Shown in pieces: positions 1 through 5,161 of a stretch of DNA of 5,161 nt. The DNA is from Pseudomonadota bacterium (GTDB lineage: Bacteria; Desulfobacterota; Desulfovibrionia; Desulfovibrionales; Desulfovibrionaceae). Where the stretch lies: assembly GCA_023450535.1 (NCBI GenBank), contig JAEXGX010000270.1, forward strand, positions 1 to 5,161, in the 5' to 3' direction. Numbering within the stretch: the stretch's first letter is position 1; the number at the start of each line of letters is the position of its first letter. The notes beneath the pieces were generated by a model that worked only from the letters and a program-made list of their open reading frames with translations, was not told the DNA's origin and searched no databases. A program made the position numbers and the translations under genes.

Positions 1-8
1 AATACTCA

Positions 9-81
9 AGGCCGCGCTCGCATCGGGTGAGGAAAGATATGCCGAAACATTTCTTCTTCATACCCGATGCGAGCGCGGCCT
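9..81. repeat. Long perfect inverted repeat with 20-bp arms and 33-base loop
   Basis: Positions 9-28 and 62-81 are exact reverse complements over 20 bp, very GC-rich (key core CGCTCGCATCGGG), enclosing a 33-base AT-richer loop (29-61). It is the largest structured element in the window. In RNA from either strand it would fold into a stable stem-loop. It may close the cheA transcript, shield its 3' end, be part of a dispersed repeat, or belong to the next gene's leader beyond the left edge. No T-run follows on either strand. The sequence from 1 to 159 otherwise contains no gene I can support. Confidence 0.75.
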
Positions 82-89
82 GATGAGGG

Positions 90-112
90 GCAAGGGATTT
101 CAAGCCCCTTGC
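90..112. repeat. Second inverted repeat downstream of cheA
   Basis: GCAAGGG (90-96) and CCCTTGC (106-112) form a perfect 7-bp stem with a 9-base loop, 6 bases away from the hairpin at 119-141. The flanking G- and C-runs allow other pairings, for example CCCCT with AGGGG at 105-117. The nine bases AGGGGCAAG occur both at 86-94 and at 123-131, so the two hairpins share sequence and may have a common origin. Confidence 0.55.
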
Positions 113-118
113 AGGGGT

Positions 119-141
119 CCGGAGGGGCAAGACTCCTCCGG
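119..141 (-). terminator. Candidate terminator hairpin after cheA
   Basis: CCGGAGG and CCTCCGG make a perfect 7-bp GC-rich stem with a 9-base loop, 18 bases beyond the cheA stop. There is no T-run on the minus strand after it, so it is not a classical intrinsic terminator. It is the first of three successive stem-loops downstream of cheA, and such tandem hairpins can end or stabilise transcripts. The placement supports the call and the missing T-run weakens it. Confidence 0.45.
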
Positions 142-159
142 TTCCATATATAGATACCG

Positions 160-3003
160 CTAAATGGCCTTGGATGTCGCCATCATATAGATTTCATGCG
201 GATCAAGAATGAGTACCACACTGCCGTCGCCCATGATACTTGCCCCGGAAAGACCGCGCACATCGCTGAGATAGGTTCCCAAGGATTTGATCACAATCTC
301 CTGGCGATCCAGCAGATGATCCACCACTAAGCCCAAACGCCGGTCGTTGTCCTGAATAATAACCACAGACAACACTTCGGGCAGTTCCTGCTGGTGCGGG
401 TGCAAGTTGAGCAGTTCGCCCAAATCCACGATGCCCAGCACTTCACCGCGCATGGTCACGGCCTTGCGACCCTTGACATCGGTAAGTCGGACGGATTCCA
501 ACTTAGTGGTCGTCGCCACAGCATCCAGCGGAATGGCGTACACCTGTTCACCCATCTTAATCATCAGAGCTTCAATAATTGCCAGGGTGAGCGGCAGAGA
601 AAGGGTAAAACGGGTTCCTTTGCCCACATGGGAAGAGGTGCTCACACTGCCCTTGAGGTTTTTGATATTGGTGCGCACCACGTCCATGCCTACGCCGCGG
701 CCGGAAATATCCGTAATCTTTTCAGCCGAGGAAAAGCCCGGAGCGAAAATAAGATCAATGGCTTCGCGGTCATCCAGATTCTTGGCTTCTTCAGGGGTGA
801 TGATTCCTTTTCTGACCGCGACTTCCCGCATTTTTTCGGGGTCAATACCCTTACCATCATCCTCGATTTCAATGGCAACGGAATTCCCCTTATGATAGGC
901 GCGCAACCAGACTTTACCCACTTCGGGTTTGCCTGCGGCAATTCGCGCCTCAGCGGACTCTATACCGTGATCAACGGAGTTTCGGATCAGGTGCATGAGG
1001 GGGTCATTAATGACTTCCACCACGCTTTTATCCAGCTCCGTCTCTTCACCTTCCAGAATGAGTTCAACTTCTTTGCCGCTTTTGCGGGAAAGATCGCGCA
1101 CCAAACGCGGAAAGCGGGAAAACACCGAAGAAACCGGAACCATACGCACCTTCATGATTGTGTCCTGAAGTTCATCGGACACACGAGCCATGGCATAGGT
1201 GGTTTCAGAAATATCCTGGGCAACCTGGGCCACATCCACCTGATCAGCGGAAGAAGTTTCCAGTGTTTTGGCGATCATGGCATAGCGGTTGCGGTTGATC
1301 AAAAGCTCTCCGATGAGGTTCATCAGATGATCGAGTTTTTCATGATCCACACGAATGCTGGAAGACGCCGATTTGTTGGCCGGAGCGGTCGCAGAAGCCG
1401 AAGCTGGCCGGGATTGCGCAGGAGCGGCTTGCGGGGTGGGTGCAACGGTTTTAGGCACAACGGGTGCCGGAGCAGCCGGAGCCGCTGCGGCAGGAGCGGC
1501 TGGTTCTTTCGGGGCGGGTGCGGCAGGCTTCTTGTGCACAACAGGAGCTTCGGGAGCAACAGAAACTTTAGAGGCAGCAGGTACAGCTTCAGGCGCGGGC
1601 ACCTTCAACACGCTCTCTATCATGTCATCGATAATGCTGAGCTCCTGCCGCAGCAAATCCAACATCAGACTAAAATCCATGTCGCTTTTACGAGCCTGAT
1701 CGACCAACCCAGCCGTGCGCTCCGCATAGATCTTCAGTTGGTCAAAGCCCATAAACGCGGCTGAATTCTGAATAGCGACAAGACAGCGGTACAGCGCGTC
1801 CTGTTTTTCCTTTTGAGAGGAATCCTTGCCCAAAACAGACATGGCATCTTTAATGATAGCCTGCTGCTGGCGTACCGCCGTGCGGAACATATCCAGATCG
1901 TCTTCATTGCGATCCGCCCCGGCCGCCTGCAACGGTTCTGCTTCGGAAGCAGGCGAACTCTCCGGCACGCCCCTCAGGCTCGACGGAAGAGCTATCGGCC
2001 CACCGGCCACAGCCTGCTGCAATTGAGCCAGCAGTTCCCCTGCATCAAAGGGAGAAGCTGAACCAGACGCAGGGTCAATGACGCCAATCAAGGCATCCAT
2101 GACATCTACGACAACCAGCAAAAGGTCAACCAGTTCATGCGTCACCGCAAGTTCACCTTGCCGTGCGCGGTTGAGCAATGTTTCCGCCTCATGAGTGAGG
2201 CCGTTAAGCTCCTTGTAGTCAATGATGCCACTGTTCCCTTTCAGGTTGTGAAAATAACGGAACAGATCGTTGACAAGTTCCTTGTTTTCCCCAGGATTCC
2301 TTTCCAGTTCCAACAGTCCGCTGTTGAGATTTTCAGTATTTTCCCGAGCTTCGTCTATAAAATCCTTCAGGTGTCCTTCCCCAAAGGATGTTAACGTCAC
2401 GGTATCCTTGCGCGGCAACATCTCTATCCAGTCAAGGGTACTCATGCCATTACGCTCGGAACGCGCCGGCTCCTGTGAAGGAGTGGACTCTGCCACACCA
2501 GAAGAAAGAGCTTCATCCTCTGGATTTTCATCTGCGGCCTCAGCGGGAATTTCAGGACTCGCCGACACCGGTTCGGGGGAAGAGCCGGAAACCGGAGGAG
2601 GAACAGTCTGTCCGGCCATCAACGCATCAATCTGCGCGATAATATGCTCAATAGCCACGTCTCCTTCGGAATTGGTGGCTTCCAGATTATCGATCATCTG
2701 ACGTAGCGCGTCCGTGGACGCCAGGATCACATCCATGATTTCAGATGTCACGACCATAGAGCCTTTACGCAATTCATCGAGAATATTTTCTGAACGATGC
2801 GCAAGCAGATTGATACGATTCAAGCCGAGAAACCCGGAAGCGCCCTTGAGAGAATGCATCGGCCGAAAAATTTCATTCAGCAGATTGAGATTATCCGGCA
2901 CCTTTTCCAGCTCAAGCAGATTGGGCTCGATGGTTTCCAGGTGCTCTTTGGATTCAATAATAAAATCCGTGATAAGTTCCGGATCGAGAAAGTCCTGGCT
3001 CAT
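160..3003 (-). CDS. cheA: CheA chemotaxis histidine kinase with three HPt-type domains (third degenerate)
   Basis: Large CheA of 947 residues from ATG 3003, against about 650 in E. coli. Domains in order: HPt1 (about 5-110, phosphoacceptor H50 in HSLKGASGF); acidic Pro/Ser linker (134-186); HPt2 (about 210-308, H252 in HNLKGNSGI); a third HPt-like helical bundle (about 368-464) in which the His position is V409 (VAIQNSAAF); a long Pro/Ala linker (465-548) with no recognisable P2 CheY-binding domain; P3 dimerisation helices (549-613); P4 ATPase with N-box HLIRNSVDHG (671-680), DDGKGID (715-721), FAPGFS (753-758) and GRGVGMD (768-774); and a P5 CheW-like domain (about 806-940). It autophosphorylates on His using ATP and passes phosphate to CheY. 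I chose ATG 3003 because AGGTGA sits 5 bases upstream; an in-frame GTG at 3012 would add three residues but falls inside that ribosome binding site. It is set off from cheY by 242 bases and has its own promoter signals. The kinase core appears intact. Confidence 0.97.
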   Translation of the reverse strand: MSQDFLDPELITDFIIESKEHLETIEPNLLELEKVPDNLNLLNEIFRPMHSLKGASGFLGLNRINLLAHRSENILDELRKGSMVVTSEIMDVILASTDALRQMIDNLEATNSEGDVAIEHIIAQIDALMAGQTVPPPVSGSSPEPVSASPEIPAEAADENPEDEALSSGVAESTPSQEPARSERNGMSTLDWIEMLPRKDTVTLTSFGEGHLKDFIDEARENTENLNSGLLELERNPGENKELVNDLFRYFHNLKGNSGIIDYKELNGLTHEAETLLNRARQGELAVTHELVDLLLVVVDVMDALIGVIDPASGSASPFDAGELLAQLQQAVAGGPIALPSSLRGVPESSPASEAEPLQAAGADRNEDDLDMFRTAVRQQQAIIKDAMSVLGKDSSQKEKQDALYRCLVAIQNSAAFMGFDQLKIYAERTAGLVDQARKSDMDFSLMLDLLRQELSIIDDMIESVLKVPAPEAVPAASKVSVAPEAPVVHKKPAAPAPKEPAAPAAAAPAAPAPVVPKTVAPTPQAAPAQSRPASASATAPANKSASSSIRVDHEKLDHLMNLIGELLINRNRYAMIAKTLETSSADQVDVAQVAQDISETTYAMARVSDELQDTIMKVRMVPVSSVFSRFPRLVRDLSRKSGKEVELILEGEETELDKSVVEVINDPLMHLIRNSVDHGIESAEARIAAGKPEVGKVWLRAYHKGNSVAIEIEDDGKGIDPEKMREVAVRKGIITPEEAKNLDDREAIDLIFAPGFSSAEKITDISGRGVGMDVVRTNIKNLKGSVSTSSHVGKGTRFTLSLPLTLAIIEALMIKMGEQVYAIPLDAVATTTKLESVRLTDVKGRKAVTMRGEVLGIVDLGELLNLHPHQQELPEVLSVVIIQDNDRRLGLVVDHLLDRQEIVIKSLGTYLSDVRGLSGASIMGDGSVVLILDPHEIYMMATSKAI

Positions 3004-3007
3004 ACAT

Positions 3008-3014
3008 CTCACCT
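3008..3014 (-). promoter_or_regulatory. Ribosome binding site of cheA
   Basis: AGGTGAG ends 4 bases before the ATG at 3003, with AGGTGA matching the anti-Shine-Dalgarno sequence at a 5-base spacing. It decides the start of cheA: the upstream in-frame GTG at 3012 is part of this site and cannot be the start that uses it. Confidence 0.8.
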
Positions 3015-3042
3015 TTCGCGCCAGCCTGAAATAATGCGCGAA
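3015..3042. repeat. Perfect inverted repeat between the cheA -10 box and ribosome binding site
   Basis: TTCGCGC (3015-3021) and GCGCGAA (3036-3042) are exact reverse complements separated by 14 bases, so the half-sites are 21 bp centre to centre, two turns of the helix. One arm touches the last base of the TATAAT box and the other abuts the cheA ribosome binding site. As DNA it could be a repressor operator over the start site. As RNA it could form a hairpin beside the ribosome binding site, but only in the longer sigma-28 transcript, because a start near 3035 leaves out most of the first arm. The repeat is certain; either function is inference. Confidence 0.6.
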
Positions 3043-3070
3043 TTATAAAAATAGCGAAACAACGTCTCAG
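3042..3070 (-). promoter_or_regulatory. Possible sigma-70 promoter close to cheA
   Basis: On the minus strand a perfect TATAAT (3047-3042) is preceded, after a 17-base spacer, by CTGAGA (3070-3065), which matches 4 of 6 bases of TTGACA. A start near 3035 would leave a leader of about 30 bases before the cheA ATG. The -10 is ideal but the -35 is only fair, and the surrounding DNA is AT-rich, so chance is possible. If real, cheA has both a housekeeping and a sigma-28 promoter. Confidence 0.42.
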
Positions 3071-3160
3071 GCAGTGACAAATTCCGTTTCGTGTTCTTTT
3101 CACCGGGGACCGCAGGCATGTCCGACGGAAAAAACACAATGTCTCATACCTTCCAGACAT

Positions 3161-3180
3161 CCGGGCAACACCCTGCCCGG
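3161..3180. other. GC-rich hairpin in the cheY-cheA gap
   Basis: CCGGGCA and TGCCCGG form a perfect 7-bp stem around a 6-base loop, about 65 bases downstream of the cheY stop. Neither strand has a T-run directly after it; the nearest minus-strand run, six T's at 3134-3129, is about 25 bases away. It may be a weak terminator or a transcript-end stabiliser for the parA-cheW-cheY message. It also lies about 50 bases into the leader of the predicted sigma-28 transcript, so it would have to be read through to express cheA from that promoter. Confidence 0.5.
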
Positions 3181-3238
3181 GAGCATCATCTCATTGAACG
3201 CTGCAATCCTGCCCTTTTCCGCCGCATTGATAGAAAAC

Positions 3239-3265
3239 TTATCGGTCAGCCAAGCAACATCTTTA
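3239..3265 (-). promoter_or_regulatory. Sigma-28 (FliA) promoter for cheA
   Basis: On the minus strand TAAAG (3265-3261) and ACCGATAA (3246-3239) are arranged with exactly 15 bases between TAAA and the -10 octamer. This fits the sigma-28 consensus TAAA-N15-GCCGATAA, with 4 of 4 at -35 and 7 of 8 at -10. The -35 box lies in the last codons of cheY, and the -10 begins on the A of its TGA stop. Transcription would start near 3232 and read into cheA with a leader of roughly 230 bases. Sigma-28 controls late flagellar and chemotaxis genes in many motile bacteria, so both sequence and location fit. It is a pattern match only; no start site has been mapped. Confidence 0.7.
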
Positions 3266-3614
3266 TATTGCGAACCATTTTCTCCGGCTGGGCGGGCTTG
3301 ACCATGTACAGATTGGCCCCCAACTGGATACCTTTCTGAATATCACTATCCTCACCTTCAGTGGACAGGATGATGATGGGGATATCCTTATAAATATCCT
3401 GTTCGCGCACCTGAGCAATAAACGTAAACCCATCCATACGCGGCATGTTGATATCGGACAGAATGAGATCAACTGATTCCATGGCATAAAGTTTTTCCAA
3501 TCCATCCAGTCCGTCTTCCGCCGTTGTGACCTTAAAGCCCTCGGCTTTGAGAATAAAGGCGACAAGATTGCGTACTGTTTTGGAATCGTCAACAATAAGA
3601 ATATGTTTACTCAT
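3246..3614 (-). CDS. cheY: CheY-type single-domain response regulator
   Basis: A 122-residue stand-alone receiver domain, the usual CheY length with no output domain. It has the acidic pair D9-D10, the phosphoacceptor D54 in LILSDINMP, the switch residue S84 (Thr in E. coli CheY, also with T85 next to it), Y103 at the aromatic switch position and K106 followed by P107 (YMVKP). All catalytic residues are present, so it should accept phosphate from CheA and act at the flagellar motor or as a phosphate sink. It starts 9 bases after the cheW stop. The best ribosome binding sequence, GGAGGG at 3628-3633, lies inside the last cheW codons with a rather long 13-base spacer, so translation probably depends partly on coupling to cheW. 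The TGA stop is immediately followed by, and shares a base with, a sigma-28 promoter for the downstream cheA. Confidence 0.95.
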   Translation of the reverse strand: MSKHILIVDDSKTVRNLVAFILKAEGFKVTTAEDGLDGLEKLYAMESVDLILSDINMPRMDGFTFIAQVREQDIYKDIPIIILSTEGEDSDIQKGIQLGANLYMVKPAQPEKMVRNIKMLLG

Positions 3615-3623
3615 GGCTATGCT

Positions 3624-4532
3624 CTAGCCCTCCAACAGTTTGGCGACCAAACGTTCAACCGACAAAATCCCCAAGAGCTTCTCGTCCGTTTCCAGCAGGC
3701 CGGAAAGAAGTTCCGCGCTGGAACCGAGGTGCAGTTCCGCATTCCAGTTGAATTTGTCCTGTTTTGCCTTATGGATGGTATGTAGTCGGGAAACCAGCAA
3801 TCCCAGCTTCATGCCTCGCGCCTCACAAATAATAATCAGGCCATGTTCATCTGGCAGCACACTGCCTTGCAGCGTCAATAATTCCACCATGTTGATGACA
3901 GGCAGAATACTACCGCGCAAATTGACCACACCGGGGAGAAATGACGGAGCCTGGGGCAAACGGTGCAGGGCTGTGTAATGAATCACTTCCACCACGGAAT
4001 CAATGGGCACGACAAAGACATCCTTGCCCACATAAAAGCCAACCATTGTTACGGTTTCAAGCGAGCGCAATTTGGCATCAACCGATTCCTCTTCTGGAAC
4101 GTCAACATCCTCTCGCCGTTCAAGAACGATCGGGCCTGATACCGTTCCATCGGCTTCATCCTTTACTCCTGCCTTCGTCATATTTTCGGCGTCGTAAAGA
4201 ATGCCGGCAACGGCTCTTTCCTCAGAACCAGAATTCTCACCAACAGCAGATATCCCCTCCATTTTCCCGTTTACACCGGAACAAGATTCCGGCAGAACGG
4301 CTGACACGGCCATTCCAGGCAAAGGTTCGGATACTCTGACGCACAGTACGCTTTCTCCTTCCACTCGAGGAAGGGAAGCCATATCGCCCAAATCGGCCGG
4401 GTCGTCGACGCCAAGATATTTGCGCAAAAATTGACGTTCCGCCGGAGAAATCTCTCGTCGTTCGCCTTCGCGCACGGAGGGCAGGGAAAAATCCTGCTCC
4501 TGAAAATATTCCATGGGGGACTTTACTGCCAT
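3624..4532 (-). CDS. cheW: CheW-domain coupling protein with long N-terminal extension (ParP-like candidate)
   Basis: The predicted protein has 302 residues, about twice the size of an ordinary CheW. Residues about 161-302 form a CheW domain: VGFYVGKDVFVVPIDSVVEVI, then the hallmark LPGVVNLRGSILPVINMVELL (199-219), then GLIIICEARGMKLGLLVSRL. Such domains link receptors to the P5 domain of CheA in the membrane-associated array. Residues 1-160 are not CheW. They begin with a compact charged stretch (MEYFQEQDFSLP at 7-18, ISPAERQFLRKYLG at 28-41) followed by a low-complexity acidic linker. The start is the ATG at 4532, preceded by a strong AGGAGGTG at 8 bases; a second in-frame ATG at 4514 has no ribosome binding site. 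A CheW-like domain at the C-terminus, a long N-terminal arm and a directly coupled ParA gene resemble ParP of Vibrio, whose N-terminal arm binds the ParA-like ParC. The ParP comparison is inference; the CheW domain is clear. Confidence 0.93.
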   Translation of the reverse strand: MAVKSPMEYFQEQDFSLPSVREGERREISPAERQFLRKYLGVDDPADLGDMASLPRVEGESVLCVRVSEPLPGMAVSAVLPESCSGVNGKMEGISAVGENSGSEERAVAGILYDAENMTKAGVKDEADGTVSGPIVLERREDVDVPEEESVDAKLRSLETVTMVGFYVGKDVFVVPIDSVVEVIHYTALHRLPQAPSFLPGVVNLRGSILPVINMVELLTLQGSVLPDEHGLIIICEARGMKLGLLVSRLHTIHKAKQDKFNWNAELHLGSSAELLSGLLETDEKLLGILSVERLVAKLLEG

Positions 4533-5161
4533 AGGGCGGCCACCTCCTCGGCCAGCTCTGCGTATCCTATCGCGCCCCGGCTGTGCGGGTCGATATCATA
4601 AATTACCTTGCCCTGCGCACTGGCTTCACGAAAACGCGTATCCATGCTGATAACCGAGGAAAACATGGATGCCCCCAGCTTTCGTGTGAGCATGTCCAGA
4701 ACCTGAGTACAAGCTCTGGCACGTCGATCATACATGGTGGCGAACGCCCTGTAACGGATAGGCGCCGGCAGCGCCTGGTTCAGCGTTCGAACCGTGTCGA
4801 ACAACAACATTAACCCGTGCAAAGCCAAAAAATCAGTCTGAATGGGAATAATAAGCAGATCAGAAGCAACCAGGGCGTTGGCCATAATCAACCCCATATG
4901 GGGCGGGCAATCCAGCAAAATATAGTCATAGCGATCACGCAAACACGCAAGTGCCTGCTTGAGAATCAAACCTTTGCCTTTTCTATCCTTGAGATCGCCC
5001 TCAAGTTCGGAAAGTCGAATACTGCCCGGGCCAAAGTCACATATCTGGCCTTCCTGACGGGTGATGATGTTCCCCCAGACCCTTTCCCAGTCAACTTGCC
5101 CGGCCTGAAAAAGCTCAAACACCGTGGGCGTCGTTGCGTCAGGATAAAAGCGCATATGCAC
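4523..5161 (-). CDS. ParA/Soj-family ATPase, chemosensory-cluster type (partial, N-terminus outside window)
   Basis: This is the C-terminal part of a ParA/Soj-type P-loop ATPase; the frame is open to the right edge, and the first visible codon (GTG) is internal rather than a start. Visible: the Walker B segment YILLDCPP (visible residues 80-87), the following PIQTDFLALHGL stretch typical of ParA, and the C-terminal block DTRFREASAQGK...DPHSRGAIGYAELAEEVA, which lines up with the Soj block NVRLSEAP...DPRSRGAEVY. Arginines in this block (visible residues 176 and 195) correspond to Soj arginines known to contact DNA. The Walker A loop (KGGVGKT) must lie in the missing 45 or so residues. The protein ends in EEVAALWQ with no MinD-like amphipathic membrane helix. 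Its stop overlaps the start of the CheW-domain gene by 10 bases (ATGGCAGTAA), so the two are probably translationally coupled. In che clusters, ParA homologues (ParC, PpfA) position chemoreceptor arrays; I infer that role here. Chromosome or plasmid partition is less likely because no parB is visible. Confidence 0.93.
   Translation of the reverse strand: MHMRFYPDATTPTVFELFQAGQVDWERVWGNIITRQEGQICDFGPGSIRLSELEGDLKDRKGKGLILKQALACLRDRYDYILLDCPPHMGLIMANALVASDLLIIPIQTDFLALHGLMLLFDTVRTLNQALPAPIRYRAFATMYDRRARACTQVLDMLTRKLGASMFSSVISMDTRFREASAQGKVIYDIDPHSRGAIGYAELAEEVAALWQ
4541..4548 (-). promoter_or_regulatory. Strong ribosome binding site of the CheW-domain gene, inside the parA 3' end
   Basis: AGGAGGTG lies 8 bases upstream of the ATG at 4532 and within the last codons of the ParA gene. 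It supports this start over the later ATG at 4514, and together with the 10-base gene overlap indicates efficient, coupled translation of the CheW-domain protein. Confidence 0.8.

Noticed and set aside
1..61. Minus-strand frame from ATG at 61 (MKKKCFG...) open to the left edge
   Set aside because: The start lies in the loop of the long hairpin with no clear ribosome binding site, and only 20 codons are visible, too little to call a gene.
1420..1600. Low-complexity repeat in cheA DNA as a possible frameshift or tandem-repeat site
   Set aside because: It encodes the Pro/Ala linker in frame with no regular repeat unit; ordinary linker coding bias explains it.
394..1764. 456-codon open frame on the plus strand
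   Set aside because: It lies wholly antisense to the clear CheA reading frame, has an odd His/Arg/Gly-rich composition and no recognisable domain; it is a by-product of CheA codon use.
3075..3080. TTGTCA as the -35 box for the TATAAT at 3042-3047
   Set aside because: The spacer would be 27 bases, too long; CTGAGA at 17 bases is the better partner.
2954..3160. 68-codon minus-strand frame between cheY and cheA
   Set aside because: It overlaps the cheA start in another frame, is Cys/Arg-rich with no family resemblance, and has no good ribosome binding site.
3033..3194. Short minus-strand peptide frames in the cheA leader (about 13 and 29 codons) as a leader peptide
   Set aside because: The ribosome binding sites are weak, the peptides have no control-codon run, and chance frames of this size are expected.
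3004..3232. Several GGA motifs in the cheA leader as CsrA sites
   Set aside because: Their number is only modestly above what chance gives, and none sits in a clear hairpin loop or over the ribosome binding site.

Overview
The window holds four genes, all on the minus strand, and they form a chemosensory cluster read from right to left: a ParA-family ATPase (cut by the right edge), a CheW-domain protein with a long N-terminal extension, a single-domain CheY, and a large CheA kinase with several phosphotransfer domains. The set and order (parA-cheW-cheY-cheA), the protein style and the moderately GC-rich DNA suggest a motile deltaproteobacterium of the Desulfovibrio group. That is an inference from memory of similar clusters and was not tested by a search.

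Layout. At 4523-5161 is the C-terminal 212 codons of the ParA ATPase, with its Walker A region lying beyond the window. The CheW-domain gene (3624-4532) overlaps its end by 10 bases, and cheY (3246-3614) follows after 9 bases, so these three are one tightly packed operon. A 242-base gap then separates cheY from cheA (160-3003). The gap is not empty. It carries a strong match to a sigma-28 (FliA) flagellar promoter whose -10 box starts on the last base of the cheY stop codon, a GC-rich hairpin, a sigma-70-like promoter close to cheA, and a perfect 7+7 inverted repeat lying between that promoter's -10 box and the cheA ribosome binding site. The last 159 bases, downstream of cheA, contain no gene I can support but hold three successive perfect inverted repeats, the last with 20-bp arms. 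This is probably the 3' end of the transcript, possibly a dispersed repeat element.

How the genes may work together. CheA should take signals from receptor arrays through CheW domains and phosphorylate CheY. The ParA ATPase directly coupled to an extended CheW protein recalls the ParC/ParP system of Vibrio and the PpfA system of Rhodobacter, in which a ParA homologue places chemosensory arrays and divides them between daughter cells. The most notable points are this candidate array-partitioning module, a CheA with two intact histidine phosphotransfer domains and a third that has lost its histidine, and the sigma-28 promoter giving cheA a separate flagellar-linked transcript.
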